DNA of 64,000 nt from Turbatrix aceti (Eukaryota > Nematoda > Chromadorea > Rhabditida > Panagrolaimidae): contig OZ017766.1 in NCBI GenBank assembly GCA_963969345.1, positions 372,001 through 436,000 of the forward strand, read 5' to 3'. Both the position numbers and the translations under genes were made by a program. Below, in pieces: positions 38,101 to 45,717 of the stretch. Each line of letters begins with the position of its first letter. The first letter of the stretch is position 1. A model generated the notes under the pieces. That model had not been told where the DNA came from and did no database searches. It worked only from the letters and a program-made list of their open reading frames with translations.

Positions 38101-39873
38101 AATTATTTTAAATTTTAAATTATTTTAAAAAATTTAGTTTTTTGTTACCCGTACAAATTCATTCTGACATTTTTTTTTTCAGAAGACATGTTCAAGCTCC
38201 GTCCCGAGGTTCCGTTGATCGCTATTCCACCTATCCTCTCACTGCCGTGGGAAGCGTACTTTGTCTGCGCGTTGTTAGGCTTTTTCTTGTCATTTCTCTT
38301 CTACATGGATCAGAATATCACAAGTGCCATTGTCAATAATCCACAAAACAAGTATGTTTTTGTTTTTTGGATACGTTTTTGCATGCAGTTCCATTTTGTA
38401 GGCTGAAAAAGGGTACGGCGCAGCACATGGATCTGTTTGTCGTAGCATGCCTCAATATGTTTCTTTCACTATTCGGGTTGCCCTGGATGCATGGTGCTCT
38501 ACCCCACTCTCCGCTTCACCTCCGGGCACTGGCGGACGTCGAAGAGCGTGTCGCCCAAGGCCACGTCCACGAAGTGTACGTTTTTGCTTTTCAGAGACAA
38601 TCTGCGAGCTGATTTAGGAAGGGCAACAAGGTTCTCAAGAGAGAGCTCCAAAGTTGTTTTCCGGGGACTTTTCTGGTGCGCACTTTAGAAAACGCGCCGT
38701 TTTTTGCGAAAAACAACTTTTGAGCTGCAAGGTCGCTCCGCTTGTGCTCCGAAAGCATTCACTCTTCTTGAGATGCGGGGAGTTTATGACGTCTGTTTAT
38801 GACGGCTGCTGCGCGCACTGGACACCCTTCCGGCCGGCCGGCGTCAAAAAAAAACAAAAGAAAAACCGTGAAAATGCTTTGTCTGGCCCTTCCCCTTATT
38901 ACTGAATCGTCTAACAGACTTGCCTCTTTTTAAAAAACCCTTGCAAAAATTATATCCACAAAAACAATAATATTTTAGGATTATGAACGTTCGCGAAACG
39001 CGACTGGCTTCCCTCATTGCACATGTACTCATTCTGTCGTCGACGTTTACGCTTCTACCGTTTCCCCTACGATGGATACCAACATCAGTGTTGCACGGTC
39101 TTTTCCTTCACATGGCGCTGACTTCGTTGACCGGCAACGAGATGTTCGAGCGCTTGCTTCTTCTCATCACCGAGCAGCAAGCCTATCCGCCAACCCACTA
39201 CATCCGGCGCGTGCCGCAGCGCAAGGTGCACCTCTTCACCGCCTGTCAGCTCTTTCAGCTCGTTATGCTCTGTGCCGTCGGGTTTTCTCCTTATCCCTTC
39301 GTCGAGATGGTATTTCCTATAGTTTGTTTCTTCTTCCTTCCTATACGGTAAGTGAGAAATCTTTTTAGGTTTTGCTACAAAGCAGTGCTGTCGGGTACCC
39401 GAAAGTTTCGTGTCCGGATCGGGTTTTCGGGTCGGGTACCCGAAAGTTTCGGGTCCGGGTCCGGATCGGGTACCCGACAATTTCGGATTCGGGTTGAAAA
39501 AAAACAACAAAAATCCGATGAAAGAGAAGCTCTTCACGCAAGACAAGCTCTTTGGTGCGTCTGGACATTGAGTGGCTCAACTAGATTTGGCGTACATCGG
39601 CCAATGCAAAAATTTCCGGTCCGGAAGCAAACATTTCGGGTTTTCGGGTCGGGTACCCGAAAGTTTCGGATCCGGGTCCGGGTCCGGGTCGGGTACCCGA
39701 AAGTTTCGGGTCCGCGTCGGCTTTTCGGGTCGGGTACTCGACATTTTCGGGTATCTGATATTCGATATCCGACAGCTTAAGCATCTATTTACATGTAAAA
39801 CAATTTTAGGCACGTACTGATACCTCGAATCATTGATTACAAGTATCTTGATGCCCTCGACGGCCGGCACTAA
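5196..39873 (+). CDS. SLC4-family bicarbonate/anion transporter, 14 exons
   Basis: Plasma-membrane transporter of the SLC4 family (Cl/HCO3 exchangers and Na-bicarbonate cotransporters). Exons: 5196-5430, 5830-5907, 10634-10813, 11178-11207, 26408-27586, 29462-29502, 33269-34109, 36236-36398, 36559-37280, 37408-38070, 38183-38351, 38402-38575, 38979-39347, 39810-39873. All junctions are GT-AG and in phase, and the total of 4908 nt ends at TAA. Residues about 860-1095 are the cytosolic fold ([14 protein letters not shown] and later). Membrane segments start near 1120. Family signatures: [50 protein letters not shown]-terminal [17 protein letters not shown] polyadenylation signal AATAAA lies at 40053. 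Residues 1-860 are Ser-rich, acidic and of low complexity. Ion specificity cannot be told. Exons 8-14 are secure; exons 1-7 rest on phase and splice sites, and exon 5 could instead begin at 26528. Confidence 0.85.
5459..5516. repeat. Near-perfect 23-bp hairpin in SLC4 intron 1
   Basis: TTTTGCTCCTAAAGATTG followed by TTCTA pairs with its reverse complement across a loop of about 11 nt. It begins 28 bases after the exon 1 donor. It may be a relic MITE or a transcribed hairpin. No host family was recognised. Confidence 0.6.
5998..6540. mobile_element. Fold-back element with TTCGAAAATATTGAACTTCG arms
   Basis: Inverted arms at about 5998-6125 and 6410-6536 share repeats of AACTTCGAAAATATTG and the segment CGGGGGGAGGGCGCGTGCGC. 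The centre is AT-rich and non-coding. It sits in SLC4 intron 2. Confidence 0.65.
6685..7057. mobile_element. hAT-like MITE of GATCTGATC repeats, TSD CAATATAC
   Basis: Termini CAGAGATGGCAGATCAGATC and GATCTGATCTGCCATCTATG are flanked by CAATATAC at 6677-6684 and 7058-7065. The subterminal regions are tandem GATCTGATCTG in both orientations. An 8-bp TSD with CAGAG ends is typical of hAT. The same insertion with the same TSD is at 59451-59823. Confidence 0.8.
7465..7936 (-). pseudogene. Truncated CLPTM1L-like copy (last three exons)
   Basis: Exons 7936-7800, 7754-7659 and 7611-7465 encode the C-terminal part of a CLPTM1-like membrane protein: [49 protein letters not shown], and the stop after AETKKTK. 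Splice sites are intact and no stop interrupts it. The copy breaks off within an exon at 7936, and the preceding exons of the source gene (60871-61492) are absent. It lies antisense in SLC4 intron 2. With no 5' half or promoter it is very probably non-functional, but it could yield antisense transcripts. Confidence 0.85.
7945..8398. mobile_element. Arm of the element seen at 56440-58980
   Basis: GTGCATAAATTAAAATTTATGACAACC and what follows match the right arm of the large element at 58518-58980, ending TCGCAGAGTGTCTGTT. It abuts the truncated CLPTM1L copy directly. Only one arm is present here. Confidence 0.65.
8775..9054. mobile_element. CCCGCACT-family MITE, 2-bp TSD TA
   Basis: Termini CCCGCACTCGCATAA and TTATGCGAGTGCGGG, subterminal AGAGCACTAAAGGAGCACAA. 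The flanks are TA at 8773-8774 and 9055-9056. Length 280 bp, no coding capacity. Rearranged pieces of the same sequence lie at about 20350-20573 and 20940-21117. Confidence 0.8.
9057..10130. other. Intronic, no gene seen
   Basis: AT-rich interior of SLC4 intron 2. There is a small imperfect hairpin around 9290-9330 (GACATGTATATTATGCATGTC). No reading frame shows protein-family features. Confidence 0.4.
10136..10517. mobile_element. GATCTGATC MITE, inverted and left-truncated
   Basis: Reverse-oriented relative of the 6685-7057 MITE, including its unique core (CGAAGAATACGATAGTTCTC). The right terminus GATCTGTCATCTCTG is intact. The left terminus and its TSD are missing. Confidence 0.75.
11257..12608. 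mobile_element. Large fold-back element at TTAA, copy 1
   Basis: Flanked by TTAA at 11253-11256 and 12609-12612. Ends are GAGGCAGTCCACGACAGG and CCTGTCGTGGACTGTCTC. The arms of about 550 bp are inverted copies that meet near 11900-11960. A second copy starts at 63362. TTAA targets point to piggyBac or Kolobok-like transposition. No transposase is present. It sits in SLC4 intron 4. Confidence 0.8.
12613..14050. other. Intronic, no gene seen
   Basis: Part of the 15.2-kb SLC4 intron 4. A GC-rich block at about 13640-13740 (CGG/GGC runs) could be a regulatory or alternative-exon region, but no splice-phase-compatible exon was found in it. Confidence 0.35.
14055..14440. mobile_element. GGCCC-rich MITE relic
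   Basis: CCGGGCCGGGCCGGG near 14065 and GGCCCGGGCCGGCCCAC near 14400 face each other across an AT-rich core, as in the intact element at 22806-23166. The core segment CCAGGTCCGCAGTCTGCG recurs at about 21143. Ends and TSD were not recognised. Confidence 0.45.
14776..14827. repeat. 21-bp stem hairpin
   Basis: CTAATTGTCAGCGAAAGAAA pairs with TTTCTTTCGCTGATAATTAG with one bulge or mismatch, across a loop of about 10 nt. It lies in SLC4 intron 4 and its function is unknown. Confidence 0.6.
14830..15764. other. Intronic, no gene seen
   Basis: AT-rich intron sequence. The only structure is a perfect palindrome at 15531-15564: ATCTAGACGACTGATT, two bases, then its reverse complement. Confidence 0.4.
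15770..16542. mobile_element. Transib-like non-autonomous element, TSD CATAG
   Basis: Termini CACTATGCGCCCATGGTCTT and the reverse complement of CACTATGCGCCCATTGTCTT are flanked by CATAG at 15765-15769 and 16543-16547. A CACWATG terminus with a 5-bp TSD is the hallmark of Transib, the transposons related to RAG1. The 773-bp interior has further inverted repeats but no transposase. Assignment rests on ends and TSD length only. Confidence 0.65.
16550..17320. other. Intronic, no gene seen
   Basis: Very AT-rich intron sequence. A hydrophobic open frame at 16671-16955 is explained by T-rich composition and was not called. Confidence 0.4.
17329..17481. mobile_element. hAT-like MITE of GGCTCGG repeats, decayed TSD
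   Basis: Termini CAAAGTTGTCAACCGAGCC and GGCTCGGTCGACAACTCTG, with flanking octamers ACCCAGAC and CTCCAGAC (6 of 8 match). Same family as 42014-42357 and the fragment at 62822-62904. Confidence 0.65.
17490..19727. other. Intronic, no gene seen
   Basis: SLC4 intron 4. A short direct repeat (CTAAACAGAGTTCT with AATAAAAATTATG) occurs at 17860-17930. No exon compatible with the phase-1 junctions was identified. Confidence 0.35.
19728..19865. mobile_element. CCCGCACT-family MITE (138 bp), TSD TA
   Basis: CCCGCACTAGCATAAGGAGC and its inverted end enclose a short core. TA lies at 19726-19727 and 19866-19867. The element at 34344-34481 is the same length and reads identical. Confidence 0.8.
19881..20162. 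mobile_element. CCCGCACT-family MITE (282 bp), TSD TG
   Basis: Termini CCCGCACTCGCATGAGAATC and GATTCTCATGCGAGTGCGGG. TG lies at 19879-19880 and 20163-20164. The subterminal ATAACGGAATCATAACGG repeats match the element at 31254-31540. Confidence 0.8.
20350..21117. mobile_element. Broken CCCGCACT-family copies
   Basis: Two right ends (TATGCGAGTGCGGG at about 20560-20573 and 21104-21117) follow sequence matching the 8775-9054 element, one in reverse order and one with an internal deletion. Complete partners and TSDs are missing. Confidence 0.6.
21199..21951. mobile_element. Inverted partner of the Transib-like element, one end missing
   Basis: Reverse complement of 15770-16542 over 753 bases. 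It lacks exactly the 20-bp terminal repeat at one end. The other end, GGGCGCATAGTG, is intact at 21940-21951. The flanks are a GGCCC-type MITE rather than a duplicated target. Confidence 0.75.
21955..22797. other. Intronic, no gene seen
   Basis: SLC4 intron 4. It contains a (TAAA)n microsatellite at about 22376-22399. No reading frame of interest. Confidence 0.4.
22806..23166. mobile_element. hAT-like MITE rich in GGCCC, TSD GTCGGCAC
   Basis: Termini CAGACATGAAAA and TTTTCATGTCTG are flanked by GTCGGCAC at 22798-22805 and 23167-23174. Palindromic GGCCCGGGC blocks lie just inside each end. It is 361 bp and non-coding. Confidence 0.8.
23175..26407. other. Intronic, no gene seen
   Basis: The last 3.2 kb of SLC4 intron 4. 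A GC-richer block at 25480-25640 has open frames on both strands (for example 25184-25606) but no recognisable domain. It could be an alternative first exon or promoter; I have no support for either. Confidence 0.35.
28074..29104. mobile_element. Fold-back element, TSD GTAA
   Basis: Ends GAAGGAGTCTGTGACAGG and CCTGTCACAGACAGGCTT are flanked by GTAA at 28070-28073 and 29105-29108. The arms of about 480 bp are nearly perfect inverted copies around a CGCGCATCGCGATGCGC core near 28570-28590. Open frames within the arms appear on both sides as mirror images and are not genes. The same element, inserted at TTAA, is at 57166-58195. Confidence 0.85.
29109..31250. other. SLC4 introns 5-6, no other gene seen
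   Basis: It holds the proposed 41-nt SLC4 exon 6 (29462-29502) and, at about 30895-31190, a cluster of AACCGGG/CCCGGTTATTTT repeats in both orientations that looks like a decayed MITE. No other coding signal was found. Confidence 0.4.
31254..31540. mobile_element. CCCGCACT-family MITE (287 bp), TSD CT
   Basis: CCCGCACTCGCAAGCAAGAG at the left and CATGCGAGTGCGGG at the right. CT lies at 31252-31253 and 31541-31542. Sequence relative of 19881-20162. Confidence 0.8.
31543..33268. other. Intronic, no gene seen
   Basis: AT-rich SLC4 intron 6 up to the acceptor CCCTCTAG of exon 7. No element with definable ends was found. Confidence 0.4.
34344..34481. mobile_element. CCCGCACT-family MITE (138 bp), TSD AA
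   Basis: Reads identical to 19728-19865 from CCCGCACTAGC to GCTAGTGCGGG. The flanks are AA at 34342-34343 and 34482-34483. A non-TA duplication rules out a simple Tc1/mariner origin. Confidence 0.8.
34827..35170. mobile_element. hAT-like MITE, TSD GTTGAGAT
   Basis: Termini CAAGGCATAAAATCCGGCC and GGCCCATTTTATGCCTTG are flanked by GTTGAGAT at 34819-34826 and 35171-35178. GGCCGG-rich subterminal blocks enclose an AT-rich core of a 344-bp element. Confidence 0.8.
35283..35597 (-). mobile_element. 5'-truncated LINE fragment (reverse-transcriptase C-terminal tail)
   Basis: On the minus strand it encodes [14 protein letters not shown], then [17 protein letters not shown], which is the C-terminal tail typical of RTE/Jockey-like non-LTR reverse transcriptases. 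A 14-bp target duplication, TTTGCCCAGTGTAT, brackets it at 35269-35282 and 35598-35611. The size and single truncated end show a dead-on-arrival insertion in SLC4 intron 7, antisense to the gene. Confidence 0.75.
35612..36235. other. SLC4 intron 7, no gene seen
   Basis: AT-rich sequence up to the TTTTTCAG acceptor of exon 8. Nothing recognisable. Confidence 0.4.
39380..39785. mobile_element. MITE of GGGTACCCGAAAGTTTCGGG repeats in last SLC4 intron
   Basis: GGGTACCCGAAAGTTTCGGG, GGTCCGGGTCC and relatives recur on both strands, with CTGTCGGGTACCCG at the left and a degraded ATATCCGACAG at the right. It fills intron 13 (39348-39809) except for the splice sites. TSD not found. Confidence 0.65.
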
Positions 39874-40117
39874 TCATCTTACTCTCCATCTCACCATCCT
39901 TCCTCCCGACAATGGCAACAACGACGGTCAACATAAACATACGTAAGACGCATACGTAAAACGAGACAATTTACTACGTAGAAGTACTCTGCACGTCGGC
40001 ACTTTTCCGACCGGACAAAAACGCAATGCATAATTGAATAAGCAAAAAAAACAATAAACATGTTTTGATAGCCACAAAATGTCTCGTACCGTTGAAAACC
40101 TTGATAAAAGCATTCTG
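39874..40117. other. SLC4 3' flank
   Basis: The likely 3'UTR, with AATAAA at 40053-40058 as the best polyadenylation signal. The last about 50 bases are repeated, reverse-complemented, at 51868-51910. Confidence 0.45.
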
Positions 40118-40516
40118 CCACGGCAGGCGCCTTTGTTTCACTGGGCGAAAAAGAAACGCGCGCGCGCGCGTACAAAAGAGTCGTGTTCAAAAAAATGCCC
40201 TGCAGCCCGTAATAGAGTTTTTTGCCTACGGTCACCTGGGTAGGCTTAGGCATATCCCAAAGAATGTTTTAAGCTATTTACGAACTTTATCGGATAATTT
40301 TGCGCTGTGCTGCAGGTGTTAAAAGACTGCAAAACTTTTATGTGCCGTAACTAACCGAAATGTTTGGGAGTTTTTGAAAACGACCTAAAATGTTGTTCAT
40401 CAGGTTAAGAACAATCAGTGTGCAAAGCACAGATTCTTAGTTTTCGGTCTAGCTCTGGAGCTAACCTAAAACAGGTGAAAATGCGCACGCGCAGTGATAA
40501 ATCATGGGAAAATTTC

Positions 40517-41075
40517 AGAGTTGTTCAATTCGACAATTTTCAGCGCTCGCTCTGCTCACGCTCTTTGAGCAATTCAATTTTTCGTGCTCGCTCTGCTCGC
40601 GCTCGTGAGCTGAGCAGGAGCGAGCAGTGAGCAGCAGTGTAACGCAAACCAAAATTATTGCCTTCGCCTTCGCCTTCGCCTCCGGAGGCGAAGGCAAAGG
40701 CGATGAAGGCGCCTCCAGAGACGGAGGCGATCAGAGGCGCCTTTGGTGTCAAATCTCAAATTTTCTCTTACAAAATCATAGCAGAAAGCGAAATTATGAT
40801 AATAGAAGGCTTTTAATTCTATTAAATAAAGTGGTAAAACTGTTTTTTGACTATTTGTGGTTAGAATTTAAAGCCATTCAAATTTTTTGTTCAAAATTGT
40901 AAAGGTCTGAAGGCGATGGAGGCGAAGGCAATTGGAGGCGATCAATTTTTTGCCTTCGCCTTCGCCTTCGCCTCCGGAGGCGAAGGCGATCTGAAGGCGC
41001 CTCCGGGGGCGATGAAGGCGAAGGCGATGTTACACTGGTGAGCAGGAGCAATTTGGTGAGCATCGAACAACTCTG
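40517..41075. mobile_element. hAT-like MITE nested in copy B, TSD GAAAATTT
   Basis: Termini CAGAGTTGTTC and GAACAACTCTG are flanked by GAAAATTT at 40509-40516 and 41076-41083. Copy A of the host has the single, unoccupied GAAAATTT at 2649-2656. The body is GCTCGCTC/GAGCGAGC repeats and is itself interrupted by 40635-41037. Confidence 0.9.
40635..41037. mobile_element. hAT-like MITE nested two deep, TSD GTGAGCAG
   Basis: Termini CAGTGTAAC and GTTACACTG are flanked by GTGAGCAG at 40627-40634 and 41038-41045. The unoccupied target appears as CTGCTCAC in the related partial element near 3792. The subterminal arms are tandem GCCTTC and GGCGAAGGC units around an AT-rich core. Confidence 0.9.
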
Positions 41076-42013
41076 GAAAATTTTGAAGAAAGGAAGAAAA
41101 GAGTTTCATTCGGTGTTCCTGCAGCGAATGAATTTTGCCTTATCTCAGAATACACAAGGGTATCTTCTTTTAATCCCTCTAATTTCTTTGTTTATTGTTT
41201 ATTATTTCTGCACTTTTTTACTTTTTGTGCTGGATAATAAATCTTTGTAGTTAACAAAATAACAATTTTTTCAACTGTGTCCTGAAGCGCGTGCGCATTT
41301 TCAAGCGCGTAATCTATTTTAGGTTAGCTCCAGAGCTAGACCGAAAACTAAGGATCTGTGCTTTGCACACTGATTGTTCTTAACCCGATAAACAACATTT
41401 TAGGTCGTTTTCAAAAATTCCCAAACATTTCGGTTAGTTACGGCACATAAAAGTTTTGCATTCTTTTAACACCTGCAGCACTGCGCAAAATTATCCGAAA
41501 AAGTTCGTAGATAGCTTAAAACATTCTTTGGGATATGCCCAAACCTACCCAAGTGACCGTAGGCAAAAAACTCTATTACGGGCTACAGGGCATTTTTTTG
41601 AACATGACTCTCTCTGAAAATACGCGCGCGCGCAGCAGTGAAACAAAATAAGGTGGAGGCGCCTGCCGTGATTCTGTAATCGGTCACAGGGGTCAAAAAA
41701 GCGCACACCGAAACCATTGCACAGCATTCACTTTCCCCTTGTTTTTCGACAATGAAAGAAAAAATGAGCGCGTTCATTCGCACGTATAGTGTTGACTTTG
41801 GCAGCTTCGCGCATTGGCATTTTTGATTGTTCAATGATAGCATTTGACAAAATTGTTAGGGCAAGTCCTGAGTTTTCAAACAAGCCATCAACGGCACAAA
41901 AATGTTGATTTTCGGCACAGCTGCAGGTCTACCAAGTTTTAGTTTTGAATCGTCCATTGCAGCCGTTGTAGGTTTCTGAGCGTGATTGGAGTTGGTGTCG
42001 TGGTTGTACCAAC

Positions 42014-42357
42014 CAGAGTTGTCGACCGAGCCAAAATTGCCGAGCCGAGCATTCGAGCGAGCGGCTCGGCTCGCTCGAACATGGCAATTTTTTGCACTCA
42101 ATTTTCGCTTAGAAAAAAAAATTTTGGGGGCACAAAAACTATTTTATAACAAAAAACGTGTTTGGAATTGTACAATTTAACGTAAATTAACTACAAATAT
42201 CATAGTTTTTACATAAAAAAAGTCATTTTTCGTCATTTTTGTGTCATTTTTTAGGCTCGGCTCGGAATCCTCCGAGCCGAGCATTCGAGCCGCTCGGCTC
42301 GGCTCGCTCGAATGCTCGAAATGCTCGGCTCGATGCTCGGCTCGGTCGACAACTCTG
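42014..42357. mobile_element. hAT-like MITE of GGCTCGG repeats, TSD GTACCAAC
   Basis: Termini CAGAGTTGTCGACCGAGCC and GGCTCGGTCGACAACTCTG are flanked by perfect GTACCAAC at 42006-42013 and 42358-42365. Best-preserved member of the family also present at 17329 and 62822. Confidence 0.9.
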
Positions 42358-42746
42358 GTACCAACTCTGATGATGCGCATGGATGACCAAAAGTCTATTG
42401 AGCGTGTCAGAGGTCATTTGCATTTTTTCAAATTTATCTTCAGCAAAACTAGTGTTGCCGGATTTGATCGAAATACTTTTAAAGTGGCTTCCCGCGTTAC
42501 AACTTTGTTGTTTATAGTTCGTTTTTTAATAGCAGCATGCATGGTTGGCATACATCTTTTACATCAGACTAAACTGCCGAAAGTATTTGCTGCCATTTAC
42601 CTTCAGACATCAGGTGAGTGTAATAATGTCTTTCTTTGCTTTTCAAAATTATATCTTACAAAATGTTACAAACTAACCCATAATAATCAAATTTTTACTT
42701 ACATATTTAACCTTTCACAAATACATATATTTGTTTTATTTTTCAG

Positions 42747-42968
42747 GTGTTGTTGTTCAACGTCTTCATTGCACAAATTGCCTGCAATGTAACTCTAATT
42801 TTGCTTCCATCGTTCATTGGATTATTCCTATTCAGTCGGAGTAACATGTGGCCATCGCAGTTTATGATTGTTGCATTCATGATTGCGTCGCTAAGGCCTC
42901 TTACAGAGTGCATAATTATTTATTATTTTATTAAGCATTTTCGAAGGACTTTCTTTGATATTTGTTAG
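42747..42968 (+). pseudogene. C-terminal exon of a nematode 7TM chemoreceptor (fragment)
   Basis: After a good acceptor (TTTTTCAG at 42739-42746) the sequence encodes VLLFNVFIAQIACNVTLILLP, then a last membrane segment and YYFIKHFRRTFFDIC before TAG. This matches the TM6-TM7 end of Str/Srh-type receptors in layout (FxAQ before a Pro-containing helix, basic residues after TM7). The preceding open frame (to the donor at 42614) has one hydrophobic stretch but ends in a phase that does not join this exon. A full receptor could not be assembled, and a MITE at 42014-42357 lies just upstream. Probably a decayed neighbour of the gene at 43734-44749. Confidence 0.5.
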
Positions 42969-43078
42969 ATTTTGATAGCTGGAATGCAAAATTGCATTCA
43001 AATACGTATATGTATGCAGTTGCTTGCGTGCTGCTAAATTTCACTTTTTACATGCCGTCTAGGAAAACTTTGAGCTAA

Positions 43079-43422
43079 CGGGCTTCCCAAAGTGACTCCA
43101 CGAGCTATCGGGCTGAAGAAGTAGTTCCTACCATCCTAAAACTCTGTGGTGATTTCATTGCAGTAAAAAGGGATTCAAGATGGGTAATAAGAACCATTTT
43201 TATTTCGACACTTAGTAAAGTGACACCCCCCATTTTTTGTTTTCCACTGATTCTGCACCAAAAACTGGATAGAATTTGACCAGGGTAACCCATAGTTTTT
43301 GAGTAATAACGTACCAAAAACCAAAAAATTGGTAAATGCAAAAAAATATTCGGCACAGATGATGAAAAATACATCTCCTGAAATTTTTAGCTCCATAGCT
43401 CGTGAGTCATTTCGGGAAGCCC
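43079..43422. mobile_element. Short inverted-repeat element
   Basis: GGGCTTCCCAAAGTGACTC, then ACGAGCTAT, at the left is matched by the reverse complement of ATAGCTCGTGAGTCATTTC and GGGAAGCCC at the right. No TSD was found. Open frames inside (minus strand) show a hydrophobic segment but no family signature and are not called. Confidence 0.5.
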
Positions 43423-43733
43423 TTGTGAGTATTTCGATGTTGGAGCGTATACTATAGTTCCGTGTTCCTGGCAGGCCGATTCCGACTTTTCCCTGTGTCG
43501 TGAGAAAAAGAGGTAGTGGCAAATATTTATGATAAAACAAAAATTTTTTTTTATTTTTGTAAACTTGCAAAATTTTTCATTCATAAAGTTGCACAGTCAA
43601 TGTAAAGTTAATAAAGCAGTTGTATTCTTTGGTGTGTGTAAAAATTTGTAGATTTTTGTAAACTCATTTGTAAAGTGGATACCATTAATGTTGCACTTCG
43701 AAGAAAATCATTATAGTAATATTTACAAAAGTC

Positions 43734-44749
43734 TCATTTAACTTGATTTTGACTAGTAACAACAACAATGCGGGTTTCTTTCTTGAACGGTAAGTATGAC
43801 ATCCAATACTCCCGATATGGTCCGATCATGTAGAGCATAGTCCCCCCCTGAGCTATTGCATTAAAGTAAACCGGGCAGTGCAATAAGTTCACTATTTTTC
43901 TTACTTGAATTTCTAACACATAAGACACAAATAAAGGCGAATATGGTAGATAAATAAATATAACTAGCAAAAAAAGCTGAATAATATTGTAAATAAGAAG
44001 TAGCTGGTGATTTCGTGCCGCATTAGTTTGCTGATTCATTTTTCGAAGTTCCAGCACACGTTGGACGGACAAATGGCAGATAACAAGAATAGGGAAAAAC
44101 AACACACAGCCTATGGTAAAGTAGGCGCCGCTGAAGAATTGTATAAAATCTTTCCTAATAGCAAATAAAGATAGCTCTGAAAGGTATATTTCATATTGTG
44201 GATACACCTCAATAACGATAATTCTGACGTCGTCAATTGTTGCGCCATAATATTTTATCATGTACGCAGAAACAGGGATCATGAGAAGAAAAATATTACC
44301 AGCAATGCAGATAATGTTAAAACGATGGGTTTTTAACAAAGATGTGTTATGCACAGTCTGTAAAATTAACAATAAAAAATATTAAACCTACAGCCTACCA
44401 ATAAGTATCGGTATCCAAAACCGATGATGGAACCATAAAATGAATTACCAACACACGATACAACAAGGATTGTGGATATCACTGAGTGGAACGTATTTTT
44501 TGAACATCCAGCGGAAAATAAACCTGTTAGAGGTGGTATAAAGTAGGGTAATTGAATGGCTAGTACCACATGAAGAGAAAAAGACCAAAATGCTTGGTTC
44601 ATGAGAAAATACTTGTTAGCATCCATCTTTTTGTTTCTTTTTATAAAGCACAATAAAAGTACACCGTACAAAACACAGGTAATAACTGTAGTAAAAATAG
44701 CTGTATATTTGATAAAGTTTATAATAAATGCATCTCCAGGTAACAGCAT
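43734..44749 (-). CDS. Nematode seven-transmembrane chemoreceptor (Str/Srh type)
   Basis: Chemosensory-type GPCR, probably in sensory neurons. Two exons, 44749-44399 and 44357-43734, joined by a 41-nt intron with donor GTAGGC and acceptor TTTACAG, give 324 residues from MLLPGDAF to SQNQVK. Seven hydrophobic segments can be counted. The exon junction lies in FGYRYLL/TVHNTSL, the Tyr-Arg-Tyr motif after TM3 that nematode receptors use in place of DRY. The end of TM7 reads MIGPYREYW, the PYR motif of Str-superfamily receptors. Length and intron size are normal for the family. The neighbouring fragment at 42747 suggests a former cluster. The exact subfamily (srh, str, srd) is not certain. Confidence 0.88.
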
Positions 44750-45708
44750 TCTTTTTAAAAATTGCCAAATACAATGTTGACTACGTGTAGTTCACGCAAC
44801 AAAGAATGACATTTACAACGTTAATTGAAAAGTAGGATCGCGCCAACAGATGTATGTAATTGCTAACAGGTGTAGAATGGCAGGTATATCGCTAGAGAAC
44901 GGCAAAAAATACATATTTAATCATCCACTTAACAGAAAATCAGTGCATTAAAAATTGGATGCAGAATCTGTTAATGTAAAAAAAATTCTAAAGTAGATAT
45001 TTATGTATTATTTTCATTTCGGGCCAAAAAGCTCTGAAAATTTTAATTATTTGAAAAAAACGTTTAGGTACTACTTTGAACGGTGGACCAAAAATGCGTA
45101 GAAAGATAAATCTGATGCCGAAGAGAAGATGAGGAAAGAAGAACTTTCTTGGCCATGCGATCGAGTTAACTCGATGACGAATTCCTTCCCGCTTACGATT
45201 GTCAGAGTGGAAGAGTACGTCCGTGTCGGGAAACAAGAAATACTATCCAAGCAGTCTTTTGGCATTAACAGTAAGTTACTGTCAGTAACAAACCAACGGG
45301 ATCAGCATGCTGATATGAGTCAGTGTCAAAGTAAAAAAATACAAAATCCGTGTCATCCAAACCTGCCAAGATTTGCAAGGTTTTCTTTTCAGGAGGATTA
45401 ACAAAAAAAAACGAAAAACGATTTGATGTAACCACATCCTTAATTGTAAAGTAACGGATATACCCTTCTCCCCCTCTAAGAGCTTATCAGTTGTTGTTTA
45501 CATGGTCTTTCCCAAAGGCCATGTCAACAGTGGCTTGGTGCCACCCGACTCCTTACCACGACTGTTATCAGTGATCGTAAAACTGTATAGTTTTACGACA
45601 ACGATCAAACAGTAGCCCTTCTGGGCCTGATCTGTTTAGCTCCGCCTAGGAAGTGCTCCGATGGCTACTGATAAAGAAGCCATACCCCCTTACCGAAGAT
45701 CGGTAAGG
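44750..45708. other. Intergenic; right part repeat-like
   Basis: No gene seen. From about 45470 the sequence is GC-richer and contains small inverted repeats (AAAACTGTATAGTTTT; CCCCCTTACCGAAGATCGGTAAGGGGG in two halves). With 46918-47090 it may be one older retroelement-like unit split by the 45718-46908 insertion. Confidence 0.35.
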
Positions 45709-45717
45709 GGGTCGTCT

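Larger units (their letters stand above)
40118..41670. mobile_element. GGCAGGCGCC inverted-repeat element, copy B, TSD ATTCTG
   Basis: Ends CACGGCAGGCGCC and GGCGCCTGCCGTG are flanked by ATTCTG at 40112-40117 and 41671-41676. An unoccupied version of the target (CAGAAT at 51862-51867 within matching flanks) exists in reverse orientation. It is interrupted by the element at 40517-41075. It has no coding capacity, and its superfamily is uncertain given the 6-bp TSD. Confidence 0.85.

Noticed and set aside
39352..39870. Overlapping frames rich in Arg/Gly/Ser/Thr on both strands
   Set aside because: They come from the GGGTACCCGAAAG repeat MITE in the last SLC4 intron.
42241..42614. Open frame joining the GGCTCGG MITE to the receptor fragment
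   Set aside because: The first 40 codons are MITE sequence, and the donor at 42614 is out of phase with the exon at 42747.
43105..43570. Minus-strand frame with a transmembrane-like segment, possible receptor exon
   Set aside because: The stretch is bounded by inverted repeats (GGGCTTCCC ends) and has no receptor motif; better read as a small transposon.
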